Below, piece by piece: positions 12,811-23,562 of a stretch of 64,000 bases of DNA. Below the pieces are notes generated by a model. It had not been told where the DNA came from. It made no database searches and saw only the letters and a list, made by a program, of their open reading frames with translations. A program made the position numbers and the translations under genes. Origin of the DNA: Capsicum annuum (taxonomy: Eukaryota > Streptophyta > Magnoliopsida > Solanales > Solanaceae); NCBI RefSeq assembly GCF_002878395.1, contig NW_025862277.1, positions 467,554-531,553 of the forward strand. The letters run 5' to 3'. Position 1 is the stretch's first letter, and every line of letters begins with the position of its first letter.

Positions 12811-12953
12811 GAGCAAACAAACTTTTGGAAATATTTTCCATGACATTGCCACTTTGGAGGAGGTAATAAAGTTTAGGGAACAATAATTTGTAGAACAACC
12901 TTCAAGTACAAAGAGCTAAGCTGTCACAAGCACATGCAGAGTTAGCATTTCAA

Positions 12954-14500
12954 TTGAGAAAGGAGAAAGATTCTAGAAACAAAAGTCAGGATTCCAATGG
13001 TTCAAAGAAGGAGAAAGGAATACTAGATTTTTTTCATGTAGTAATAAACGGTATAAGGGCTAAACTAAGAATTCAGACAATCCAAAATGCAGAAGGAGTA
13101 TGGTTGGAAAATCAAGATGAGATTGCTCAAGCTACAAATTTTTTTTTCCAACAACAGTTCTAAAATTAGGAGGATTCTGAAGATTTCTCAATGCTGGAGG
13201 TTCTTCCAAAGCTCATAACAGAAATAGAGAATGAAAAATTAAAAAGAATTTCTACCATGGAAGGAGTTAAAGTAGCAGTACAGGGTTTGAATAGAAATAT
13301 TGTTGTTGGTCCTGATGGCATAACAGGTGCTTTTTTTCAAGATACAGGGAGTATAATAGCAGAATATATACACCAGATGGTTATAGCTTTATTTTGTGGA
13401 CAAGATCTCCTAAGGTTTATTACTTACATTAATTTGGTGTTGCTACCAAATAAGTTAGTAGTAAATACATTTTCTGACCTTAGACCTATTTCACTTAGCA
13501 ATTTTATGAATAAGGCCTTTTCTAGAATTATTTATGAAAGACTAAAGAGTGTGTTGTATGATATAGTATCTGAGGAACAAGTTGTATTTGTGTAGGGTAG
13601 AAGTATAGCTGAAAACATTCTGCTGGTATAAGAAATAGTCTCAGAAATTAGGAAGAGAGGAAATCCACCCAACATAGTGATGAAATTAGATATGATGAAG
13701 GCCTATGATAAGGTTGAGTGGATTTTTCTCACTAAAGTCCGGAGGAGGATAGTTTTCTATGAACAATTAATTGATATAGTGTTTAGATATTTGGCCAATA
13801 ACTGGTACTCTATTTTAATTAATGGACAGTCTAATGGTTTTTTCAAGTCATCTAGGGGGTTCAAGCAAGAAGACCCATTATCTTCTAAATTATTCATCAT
13901 AGAAGCAGAAGTGTTATCAAGAAGTTTGAAACAACTATTAGGCAGAACAGACTTTATGTTTTTTAGCATGCCTAGAGAAAGTTCAAAGCTTAATCATCTT
14001 GCATTTGTAGATGATATGATCATATTATGTAAGGCAGAAGTGGTTACATTACAATTGGTCACAGCAACACTTGAGAAGTATGAGAGGGTTTTTGTTCAGA
14101 AAATCAATAAGGACAAGAGTGCTATATAGTTTCATAAGAATGTCTCACATGGAGCAGTGATGGTAGCAGAGGTAGAAATAGGTATTTTGAGATAGGACTT
14201 TCCCTTCATATACCTGGGATGTTCAGCCTTTTATAAGAGGAAGAATAAGATGTACTATCAGCAGTTCATGAATAGAATTACAAACAAACTCCATGCATAA
14301 AAGGAAAATTATTGTCATTTGGAGGTAGGGCAGTCCTAATTAAACATATGATTTAAAGAATACCCATGCACTATTTGTCTATTATGAATCCTCCTAAGAA
14401 TGTGCTAAGTACTATTAAAATATCTTTGCTAAGTTTTTCTGGAGTAGTACAATAGGGGGAGGAAGAATGCATTGGGTATCATGAAAGACAATGTATCTTC
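12954..14500 (+). pseudogene. LINE ORF2, reverse transcriptase domain
   Basis: The longest surviving frames, 13191-13595 and 13677-14129, cover most of the RT. Visible motifs are GPDGITGAFF, LRPISLSN (fingers), KLDMMKAYDKVEW (motif A with catalytic Asp), SRGFKQEDPLSSKLF (motif B) and AFVDDMII (motif C, FVDD in place of FADD). Both motif C aspartates are kept. A TAG at 13594 breaks 'QGRS', and further stops follow at 14127 and after. The upstream frame 12954-13163 is the linker from the endonuclease. Confidence 0.85.
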
Positions 14501-14599
14501 TTGAGGCAGAAGGAGGTTTGGATTTCACAAGGTTGGAAGATGTTTCAACAGCCCTCTTTTGTAAACTATGGTGGAATTTTAGAACTAAAAGACCCTCTG

Positions 14600-15995
14600 A
14601 AGTGAGTATATGGTTAACAATGACTACAAAAAGCTACATCCCGAGGAAGTTTGGTGGGAAGTGGTAGAAGGTTCTCAAGTGTGGAAAAAATATTACAGGT
14701 TAGAGATATCATTGATCATCTTATTTTTTGGAAGGTTAGAGGAGGAAATTGTCATTTATGGTTTGATAATTGGAGTGGTCTGGGAGATTTTTATTCTATC
14801 CTACAAGACAGTAAAGAATAGGAACCCAAGTTGCAAAGTGCAAAGGACTTAATGATTGAAGGGAGATGGAATAAAGAGTTAATGAAACAAGTGTTACCTG
14901 AGGAAAGTGGAGCATGTTCTATAGAATGTAATACCAGGCCACCAACAGACACTATAGGATAAATCAATATAGAGTGTGGAACAAAGAGGATGCTTTACTG
15001 TGAAAATAGTTTGGGAATATGTGAAACAATGGGAAGAGCTTTTGAGTTCTACAGGCAGTTATAGATAAAAGGGATGCCATTTAAGATAGTTTTTTTCATG
15101 TGGAGAATGTGGAAATTAATAATTGTTATGGATGATACAATTAGGAGATGGGGAATGCATGATCCTTCCAAATACTGGTGTTGTCACAACCCAACACAAG
15201 AGACAATAGCACATGTATTCTTGAGATCCTATGCTGCTAATAGGACATGATCCTATTTTTATTTTTTTGTAGGAATCAATATTCAAGGTCTAAGATTAAG
15301 AGAAATAATTCATGCTTGGTGGAAAGTTCAGGTAAATAAAATAGAGAAGATATACTTTATAGAAATACCATCAATTATCATATAGGGGCTATGGAGGAGA
15401 AGAAACATAATGAAGCATGAAGGAAAAATGTTGATAAGTCACAGGATAATTTATAATGTCACTAGGCACCTGAGAATATTACTAAAGGTTAGAAAGCCAA
15501 GACTGGATTTTCCTACTGCATGGCCAGCTATCCTACAACAGCTAAGCTAATTGAGACCTACTATCAGATGCAAGCTAGTATTATCGGAGATACCAGAATA
15601 GGGATGGTACAAGTATAATACAAATGGGGCATCCAAAGAGAACCCAGGAAGAAGCTCATGGACTTATTGATTAAGGGATGTACAAGGTGATTTAGTTCAT
15701 GCAGAAGGATCAGTCATAGAAGACACAAATAAAATGAAAGCAAAAGCAAGAGCAATTTTATATGCAACTAATCATTCCAAATAATTAGGTCAACAATAGG
15801 TCATTATCCAAATAGACTCTATAGCTATGTAGAACTTTATAAATCAAAAGTGGGAAGTTCCATGGAAAATAATTGACATTGTAGAGGAGATAAAGCAAGC
15901 ATTAAAAGAGAAGCGGGTAATCATATAGCATATATTTAGAGAGGCCAATCAATTAGATGATTACTTAGCCAACTTAAAAATTTAGCAAGGTAACT
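14600..15995 (+). pseudogene. LINE ORF2, C-terminal zinc-binding and RNase H region
   Basis: The 14600-15250 region matches the Cys/His region that follows RT in plant L1 elements, in several frames. An RNase H fold is readable at about 15600-15985: N-T-N-GASKENPG (catalytic Asp of the usual D-G-A-S-K-GNPG changed to Asn), a later IQIDS with Asp, and a final HIFREANQLDDYLA track. Acquisition of a plant-type RNase H is known for this L1 group. Many stops are present. Confidence 0.7.
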
Positions 15996-16859
15996 TCAAA
16001 TTCACATCATTTATCCAGCCAACAAGCAGAGGCAGGAAGATCCTAAATAGTGACAAGCAGCAATATCCATATGTGCGACTAGTACCAACAAAGGGGTAAG
16101 GGACTAGAAAGGCTACAACAAGTTTCATAGGCAATATTTACAATAGGAGAAGGTAAACAAAAAGGGTGAAAATTCTAATTAGCCTATCTACACCAGCCAA
16201 AAGAAAAGAAATCTCATCAGATTTATCTTAAGCAGCTGAGGTACTTGAACTTCTCCAACTATCAATGGGTTCGAGCATCCCAGAATCTCCATCCCAGCTA
16301 TACCTGGAGCTCAAACATGTTACAAAGAGGTAAAGAAAGATATAAGGAAGATATTAAACAAATAAGGGTAGATATCATACATGGAGGAAGACACAAGCCT
16401 CAGTGGACTAGACCCGATATGTTAGCACTAAAATACATTAGCAGTATTTATAAACTGGAGATCTCAACTGTATATTTACCAAGAAAAGAAGATGAACAAA
16501 ATCTAATACAATAAAAATGCAACAAATGGAGTAACGAGAAGGAATACTTACTCATGCAAGCTGGAAAAGCTTTAAATCGATGCATCTATAGCACAACATT
16601 GACAACCCACAGCTAGAGAAGAGTGAACTCTTCATTGTTGAAAGAAAACATGGTGGAAGTGGCATTTTTAAGTGGAGTTTAGCTCTAAGCTCAATTTGGA
16701 AACCCTACACTCTCTTTTATTTATTAGTTGTTTGGCTGGTTCAGCATGTTGGGCCGGTCCTTTTTTTATAGATTTTGGTTTTTGGTTTATGATATATGGG
16801 TTGGTTTATCTTTATATTTTTTTATTAATAAAATAAAAAATTAAACCAAAAAATATAAT
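15996..16859 (+). other. LINE 3' region
   Basis: This stretch between the RNase H and the A-rich tail has no recognised domain. An open frame at 16245-16514 (89 codons, starting MNFSNYQWVRASQ) has no family signature and may be 3' UTR. Its end is T-rich then A-rich (16800-16855), as expected for a LINE tail. Confidence 0.5.
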
Positions 16860-17292
16860 CATAATTAGGTACCATTTGTAGCTCACACGTCATTATCAGA
16901 TAGTTGCAGTTTCTAGCCAGCAGGTGATGAGTTCTTTTGTTTCTTGAACTCCAAATAGTTTTAGTTCATGTGCAGTTCATTTATTTTCATATGTATTGAT
17001 TAGTGATATTTGGAGGAATGTTCCAGCTATCTATAGTCAGTATAGTAGAGGCTTCATAGATGTCAGTCAAAGTCAGTCATGTAAATTCAGTTCTTTTCTC
17101 ATATTTATCAGATTGTAAAACTTTATCAGTTACACACTATTTTAGAATAATTATTCTTCCACATAACAAAACATGTTATTTAGTGCATTATAACTCAATT
17201 TCTTAATAGTATGCTAGTTCATGAGTTAGCTTAGGATCACTTGTGTTCCTAGCACCATGTGGCAACCAGGGTGTATGCTCGGGGCATTACAA
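16860..17292 (+). mobile_element. 3' LTR of element E1, part 2, with LTR end
   Basis: This resumes the LTR exactly after the LINE, aligning with about 4157-4596. It ends GGGGCATTACA at 17292, the intact form of the decayed 5' LTR end at 4596. The next bases, ATAGA, differ at one position from ACAGA before 1046. This pair is a plausible 5-bp target-site duplication for E1. Confidence 0.75.
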
Positions 17293-19309
17293 TAGACTAC
17301 TGATATCCGAACACTGAATAGACAATGAATGAATACTGATAATGTAACACTGAACTGAACGTAGTCTGAAAAACTGGACTGAAACTATGGATTATTGTGC
17401 CTATGAGATAAGAACTAACTGAACAACATGAGCTAACTGAGCATAAATGCATAAAAACTATAAAATCTGAGAATGCACGACCAAGAATATATATTTCTAA
17501 AAATAATCTATAAACTAAAATACTGAAGTCTGGTGACTGAATAACTGAGAGTTTGTATGCTATAGTCAAGCAAACCTGAACTGAAAAGATATTGGATGCT
17601 GAACTAAGACTTTGGTAGGTATCATTTAACTAACATGCCCCAAAGAGCTAATTGGGGTCCAACCTGTAACCTCAATTAGAAGGGTGTTAGTACCATTCCA
17701 CGGGTACTAACAATGGTTGTGTGGATCTACTAAAGAGTCACCCTCAACTGGCAGGTGCTTTAATGAGATATGTGTTACTCTCAACTGGCAGGTGAACATT
17801 TTATCAACCCTTAACTGGCAGGTTGATATCTCTAACCTATGTTGGCTACATAGTTCTGAAACTAAGGGACTGTTACTAAAGGTCACGCCCTCTACTGGCA
17901 GGTGAGTCCCCATCCCTGGGTTCACTCGGTGCTAAATACTAGTCCCAACTGAATTGGGTTTAACTAATTTGAATTCTGATAGTGCTCATTATGATAATAA
18001 CAACTGAGAAATCAACTAAGCTCATAGTTTAACTAAAATCATTCTGAGGATACTGAAAGTATATAAACAACTAAATATTGGGTATTCATAACCCCAGCAC
18101 TGAATGGGAATAACAATAAGGACACATGAAAGCTTTGAAACCATAATGGGAAATCATTATTCAAAATCCATCACTTTGGTATTTCATCAAACACATAAAG
18201 TTCATGAACTTGAACATGGGAATATGATATAATATGAAAGCAACATGAGTGTGTGACTAACTTCATAAGTTGGGGGTTTAACATGAATTAATGAAATAGG
18301 ACATGGAAACTTACAACTCAAAGCATAAATATATTAATTCACTTAAAAACACTTGTAGACATGGTAAAGTTCAAAATTCGATATTACAACATGAAACTCA
18401 ATTGGATACGTCATGGGAATCAAAACTTAAAGCATGAGATAACCAAAATTTTCATGAAAACATCCTTGGAAATGAATTTAGTCTAATTACTAAGGAACTT
18501 ATAATTTAAATTCATCTTGAACACATGATACTTCATAAACAAATGGGAAAGTTCATATCTTTAATTCAAGAAAAACTTTTCGGGCTTCATGGGTGAAAGG
18601 GGACCCATGGATGAACTCCCACATACAATAATAGATGATTTCTTGAAATTGAAATCTTGAATTCTTTTTGTTCTTGAGAGAAGAAACTTGATCTTTGTTC
18701 ATGGGGGAAATAGGATGGCTTTTACGGGAGGGATTTTGAAGAAGATGGGAAAATATTGCCCTTTTGGGTGTTATAATTTTTCGTTAGGACGTTTGGGGTT
18801 GAGGGAAAAGGACCAAAGAGCTCCTTGACCCTTAAGAAATTGAAAATGTAAAGAAATGGACCAGATGATACGATATTCAGTCAAAGGAGATACACCCTAC
18901 GATGAACCTTATCCCGGTAGTCTAACCCCCACGGCGCAAACTTATTGCGCACCCTCATTGCCTCTCACAAAAATGGCTATAACGTTTTGCTCGGGTATCT
19001 AGTATCTTAGGAAAGATGACTCAATTATCTACAATTTGGTGGGTCTTGATCTACAAAATTCTATGCATATCAAAATTTATTACATTCAAAGTAGACCCTT
19101 GTAGAATCGAATACCAAATTTTGGAAGAATCAAAGGCTTTTAGCTCAACTTTGTTTCAAGTGATTCCTAGGTACATTTTTCACCTCGAAAGTACTTCATA
19201 TACTAGGATAAAGATAATGACACAGTTATTCAAATGAAATTCATGGAATTGGAGTTTCTGAACATCGGAACGATAATTCAATTTCTAGCTCAAAATACGG
19301 AGTGTTACA
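17293..19309 (-). mobile_element. Ty3/gypsy-type LTR, 5' part (host of element E1)
   Basis: Minus-strand LTR reading TGTAACACTCCG from 19309 leftward. It joins with 178-1045 to make one LTR. It contains four copies of a short motif, C(C/T)CTCAACTGGCAGGT and variants, at about 17741, 17778, 17808 and 17888. The fourth sits next to CATCCCTGGGTTCACTCGGTGCTAA, a track shared by all LTRs of this superfamily in the window. A GC-rich block is at 18880-18960. The overlapping opposite-strand frames at 17707-17925 arise from the repeats and are not genes. Confidence 0.75.
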
Positions 19310-19495
19310 ATGATGGTCCTTGAGAGTATGACTTTCCTGGGGATGATCTTCCCACTTTGTCTTTTCCCATCCTCTGGACCATAGAGGGTCCATACTGCAC
19401 GTATAATAATTTGTTTTATTCAGATAAATAGTATTCAAACATTTCTTTGACTTCATCATAATCATGGATATAAAATTTTGCTCCAACCATATCAT
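19310..19495 (-). pseudogene. Caulimovirid copy 2: end of ORF1 and start of ORF2
   Basis: This aligns with 24887-25072 of copy 1. The ORF2 start equivalent to 24970 is the ATG at 19393 (MDP...). A short frame from 19495 overlaps it. The gene is cut at 19310 by the LTR, and its middle lies at 1-177. The reading frame differs from copy 1 after a few codons, so a frameshift is present. Confidence 0.75.
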
Positions 19496-19685
19496 GGATA
19501 ATTATTTCAATTACAAGACATTGCAAACCTTTGTATAATGGAACCACCTTTAAAATGGTGCTCAAAGTTTCTCATTGAGAAAGGTAGTATAAAAATTCAT
19601 TTCTAACTGAGATATTCCCGAGAAAAGAAATCAGGGAGAGAGTTATCAATTCCCTTTTTATTTTGGATTTCAAAATCAAAAGGGG

Positions 19686-20078
19686 CTAACGAGTTTGCCA
19701 CCTTGCAAATATCAATTTTGAGGCATCATTTTTTAAATCTTTATCAAACATGTATTTAACAGATTGAGCATCAGTTTTAATAAAAACCTTTTGATTGTAT
19801 AAATCATCCTGAAATTGTAAAAAACATTTAACAATTGTTAGCATTTCATGAGCCATCATAGAATATTTTTTCTGGGCTTCAGTACATTTCCCTGAGTGAA
19901 ATCTTATCAAGTATTCACAATTATGATGGGGATTAATTTGTTTTGAAATTCCACCATAACCTATATAAGACACATCTATCTCTATAATCTTTTCCCAAGC
20001 TGGGTTAGCCAGAGTCAAATAGGGTAAAAATTTAACACTCAGTTTAATATGTTTAACCAAATCCGTGTGACCATCCAT
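19686..20078 (-). pseudogene. Caulimovirid copy 2: RNase H domain
   Basis: A 130-codon frame without stops covers the RNase H that follows reverse transcriptase in plant pararetroviruses. The catalytic acidic residues are visible: Asp in IEIDVSYIGYGG, Glu in MAHEMLTIVK and Asp in FIKTDAQSVKY. It is the best preserved stretch of copy 2. In the virus this domain degrades the RNA template during reverse transcription. Copy 1 has the same region at about 25265-25655, but with stops. Confidence 0.85.
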
Positions 20079-20880
20079 CCAGGGACATTTAGAATTCTTT
20101 TTTAGCTCATCATATAATGGGGCTAAATTGCGAGATAAATTTTTATAAGAGGGTGATATAATATAAACTTCCCAAAATCTTTGTAGTTGAGTCCTATCAT
20201 TAATAACATCAGGAAATTTTAATGCAAAATCAATAGATCTTTGTATGAGAGTAATCTTTCCCTAACAAATATTATGTCCCAAGAATCTAACATAAGTTTG
20301 AAACAGGCTCATTTTTTTAGATATTACTAAACTATTTTGTATCACAGTTTTTTAAAAATATGAATATGCTTGACATGCAATTCAAATATTTTGGAAAACA
20401 CAAATATATCATCAATATAAATAATAATAAAATCAATATATGGATTGAAAATATCATTCATAATTTTTTGAAATTCAGAAGGGGTATTTTTTAAACCAAA
20501 TAGCATGACATTCCATTCATATTACAAAATAGAACATTAAAAGCAGTTCTGTAAGTATGCTCTTTAAATATTTAAATCTGCCAATATCCAAATTTTATAT
20601 CAAATTTTGAAAATATGTTGGCCTCATATAATCTTGATAATAAATATTTTTTTTTCGAAATAGAATACCTAATCCATTTTAAATATTTGTTCAAAGGGTT
20701 GTAACTTATTACAAACTTGGGAATACCATGTTCTTTTTCTGCTGCTTATTAACATAAAAAGCTGTGCAAGACCAAGGAGAATTTGAAGGCTTTATTAAAC
20801 CCTTTTGTACAAAATTATCAATTTCTTTTTTGTAGAATTCGACCAATTTAGCATTCATTTGAAAATGTCATGATTTGGTT
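20079..20880 (-). pseudogene. Caulimovirid copy 2: reverse transcriptase domain
   Basis: This aligns with 25656-26480 of copy 1. The catalytic YIDD is intact at 20408-20419 (minus strand), within the FIIIYIDDIF context. Frameshifts lie at about 20340, 20520 and 20745. The upstream part (about 20690-20870) matches the RT fingers region seen as an open frame at 26248-26430 in copy 1. Confidence 0.8.
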
Positions 20881-21215
20881 GGAATATCATCCTTAAAAAA
20901 TTATCTTCATATGTAAGGGTGACAATATGCTTTTTCTGATTCTAAAAAGCATTGGGGTGATCAACACAAATATTTATAGCCATTTTTACTGAAATTAATT
21001 TAATCTTTTCCTGTACCTTAGTAGATTTTATAGTATAAAAAATATTCAGGCTAAGTAATTCAAGTTGTAATGAATCAACATGCTTTAGTTTCATATCAAT
21101 TAAAGCATTAATATCTGTAGATACAGGATCTAAAACAAAAGAATAAGATATCTCTTCATTTTTGTAATTAGCAATAAATCTTTTTGAATCAGGGTGGGTA
21201 AAAGGATAAATAGCA

Positions 21216-21509
21216 TTAATAAAAGAAGTTCCAACTATAATTGGCGGATATAATTGATTTTTTTACCAAAAAGAAGAAGTGAGGAATGCCAACTTTATTT
21301 TGGCAAATACAAGGATTTGGTAATTTATACTCTATATCAAGAGCAGATTTAACTATATAAGTAGTATTTCTAAAATACTTTATAGAGATTAACCCTTCTT
21401 GAATGCAGCTAACATCAGCTTCACTATTAGTCTCAATTATAGGAAACTGATTATTAATAAAAATTGTAAATTTAATATACCATTTGTGAGAAGTAATGAT
21501 CAACATCAT
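21216..21509 (-). pseudogene. Caulimovirid copy 2: aspartic protease region, active site lost
   Basis: A 97-codon open frame aligns with the protease of copy 1 (26830-27069). Where copy 1 reads I-D-S-G, this copy reads T-N-S-E, so both the catalytic Asp and the Gly are replaced. The following 'DVSCIQEGL' track is common to both. The 20881-21215 stretch joins it to RT and has no clear domain. Confidence 0.75.
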
Positions 21510-21914
21510 TCATAGAAAAGAATCATTCTTTAAACCAAGAGATTTTAGAAGAAGATCGTCTTCTTCAGAACTAATGCCTTTCCCTTTGGAAATTTCAGTA
21601 GGAGAATTATTTTTCTTTATTTGAGCAATCTTGTGATCACAAATCATCTAATTTTGTTTAAGATATTTAATCTCTTATTTCAAGTTTTAAACTTTAATTT
21701 TTAAATCATCAAAAAAAGTATCCCTAATAGGGGCAGAGTTTTTAGAAAGTCGTTTATTAACTTCTGATATAAGGAACAAAATAATAAAAATTTCTTTAAG
21801 ACTAAAAGAATTGCTATGAACGGTATTTGACGTAGTTGGTTTTGAACTCTTAGATAAATTTATAATTTTCTCATGGATTTTCTCATTAGAAACTTCTTTT
21901 AAAAGTTCTAGCAC
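21510..21914 (-). pseudogene. Caulimovirid copy 2: linker between zinc knuckle and protease
   Basis: This aligns with about 27105-27545 of copy 1. A 75-codon frame (21687-21914) keeps the LLKEVS-x-EK-x-x-EKIINL track. This is the most upstream collinear part of copy 2: the zinc knuckle, capsid and movement protein regions are missing. Confidence 0.7.
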
Positions 21915-22125
21915 AAGTGATTATTAGTAAAAATAGTACATTTAATATACAAGTTGTGAGCAGTAATGATCTGCATCGGATAAATAGCATTAATAAAAGG
22001 CGTTCAAAGTATGATTGGTCAATATAACTGGTGTTTTTTTACCAAAAATAAGAAGTGAGGAATGCAAACTTTATCTTGGCAAATATTAGCATTCGGCAAT
22101 TTGTACTCTGTATTAAGAGCATTGA
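21915..22125 (-). repeat. Rearranged extra piece of the protease region
   Basis: Two short blocks are joined out of order. The first (about 21940-21985) matches 27060-27103. The second (about 21986-22120) matches 26779-26925. In copy 1 these lie in the opposite order on the plus strand, so this is a rearranged partial duplication. It ends where the tandem array starts. Confidence 0.65.
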
Positions 22126-22780
22126 CTAATTTGATGTGAATTGATTCAAACCAAACTATTATTAATAATAAATGAATTTATTTAATTAAAACTAAATTTG
22201 AAATAGTAAGTTCATTTACAATTTTACTTAATTTCATAGTAATTACATAATCAACTAAGTGTATTTGTCCTGAAAAGAGTTGTCAATTCACTAATTTGAT
22301 GTGAAATGATTCAAATTAAATCATTATTAGTAATAAATAAATTGTTTAACTAAAATTAAAGTTGAAATAATGATTTTACAAATTAAATTAATTTTATAGT
22401 AATTACATGATCAACTAAGTGTATTTGTCCTGAATAGAGTGGTTAATTGATTAATTTGAAGAGAAATGTTCAAACCAAACCATTATTAGTAATAAATAAA
22501 TTGATTTAACTAAAATTAAAGTTCAAATAATAAGTTTAATTACAGTTTTAATGTTTAATTATAGTTTTAATTAATCTCATATTAATTACATGATCAACTA
22601 AATGTATTCATCCTGAGTAGAGTGACCAATTTACTAATTTGATATGAAAAGATTCAAACCAAATCATTATTAGTAATAAATAAATTGATTTAACTAAATG
22701 TAAAGTTTAATTAATAAAATCAATTATAATTTTTAATTAATTTCATAGTAATTACATGATCAACTAAGTGGTAAGCCATA
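22126..22780. repeat. Tandem array, four units of about 160-183 bp, left of copy 1
   Basis: Units start near CTAATTTGATGTGAAATG at about 22126, 22291, 22451 and 22634. Each contains ATCAACTAAGTGTATTTGTCCTGA and an ATTATTAGTAATAAATAAATTGA track (given as landmarks in parts: ATCAACTAAGTG; TTTGTCCTGA; ATTAGTAATAAATAAATTGA). Units differ by point changes and indels. The same repeat is found at 30781-31600 in reverse complement. AT-rich and noncoding. Confidence 0.85.
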
Positions 22781-23562
22781 CGACCATCAAGACCTTAGTT
22801 AGTACCCTTAATCTAAAAGGTGGACGGTAGTCCACACGGCCAGTTAAGACTAAAATCAAAATATACAAGAATTTTAAATAGCTTAATGACTGTATGGAAG
22901 AAATAATCGTTTACCCAAGCAAGGGGCCTGCCTGAATTCAATACATACTTATGTTGAGCCCATGTGTCTAGCGGTTCTAACCTTGAAAGAAAACACCCCT
23001 TTTGAACAACTTTAATGGGTTAAAGAGTCACGCCTCGCTAGAAGGAGCCACTAAGGCGAAGCCAAAAAAAGTAGAACTAAATTTGACTGCACCACCATCT
23101 CGAAACCAAGCAAAGAAACTATAGAAAAATTTCTTTATAGTATGATAGAGTCTGGATCTTTCATGATTATTATGTAAGAGAAGTTAGATATTCAACATAG
23201 ATATTGATCTTTTTAGTCAAAAATAATCACAATTGGAAAGAGAGAGAGAGAGAGAGAGAAAGAGAGTGCTAATTAAAGAACTAAAAATAAAATTACTAAG
23301 AAGTAATAGTGATACCTTATAAGGCCGGAACAATAGCAAATGTTAATGGTTTATTCACAATATGGAAAAATTTACCAAAGCAAGAATAAAATTGTACAAA
23401 AGAGACTGCCTTTGTTTACAAATGAAGGCTTCTATATATAGAAAAAAGAAAGACAAAAGGAATCTATGTACAGTAAAATAGGGTCCCACATACGGGTCCC
23501 TTATACAATATTTCTATTATGTATACAGTGTATCTGCTGTGTAATGGGGCAAATGGCAGCCT
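22781..23562 (-). promoter_or_regulatory. Caulimovirid intergenic region with TATA box
   Basis: This lies between the end of ORF2 and the tandem array and has no reading frame. On the minus strand a TATATATAG box is at 23432-23440, a position and strand suited to drive the viral pregenomic RNA, as in 35S-type promoters of this family. A GA microsatellite lies downstream at about 23240-23272. GGTATCA at about 23308-23314 (minus strand) resembles part of the Met-tRNA primer site, but only weakly. Promoter activity is inferred. Confidence 0.55.
23240..23272. repeat. GA microsatellite
   Basis: A run of about ten GA dinucleotides with one GAAA interruption, inside the pararetroviral intergenic region, on the transcript side of the TATA box. 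Confidence 0.9.

Larger units (their letters stand above)
10350..16859 (+). mobile_element. L1-type LINE, near full length, decayed
   Basis: A 6.5-kb non-LTR retrotransposon is inserted in an LTR. In order it has ORF1 (DUF4283-like domain and a zinc knuckle), then ORF2 with endonuclease, reverse transcriptase and a C-terminal RNase H, then an A-rich 3' end (about 16825-16855). CATAA occurs at both flanks (10345-10349 and 16860-16864), matching CATAAT in the intact LTR at about 4157. A longer target duplication is likely but too degraded to define. All ORFs carry stops and frameshifts, so the element is inactive. Confidence 0.85.

Noticed and set aside
17707..17925. Overlapping frames on both strands with repeated LPVEG / STGR words
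   Set aside because: Product of the CTGGCAGGT repeats in an LTR, not a repeat protein.
22126..22780. CRISPR-like or centromeric satellite array
   Set aside because: Units are 160-183 bp, diverged and have no unique spacers. The array is short and matches a second array next to the virus.
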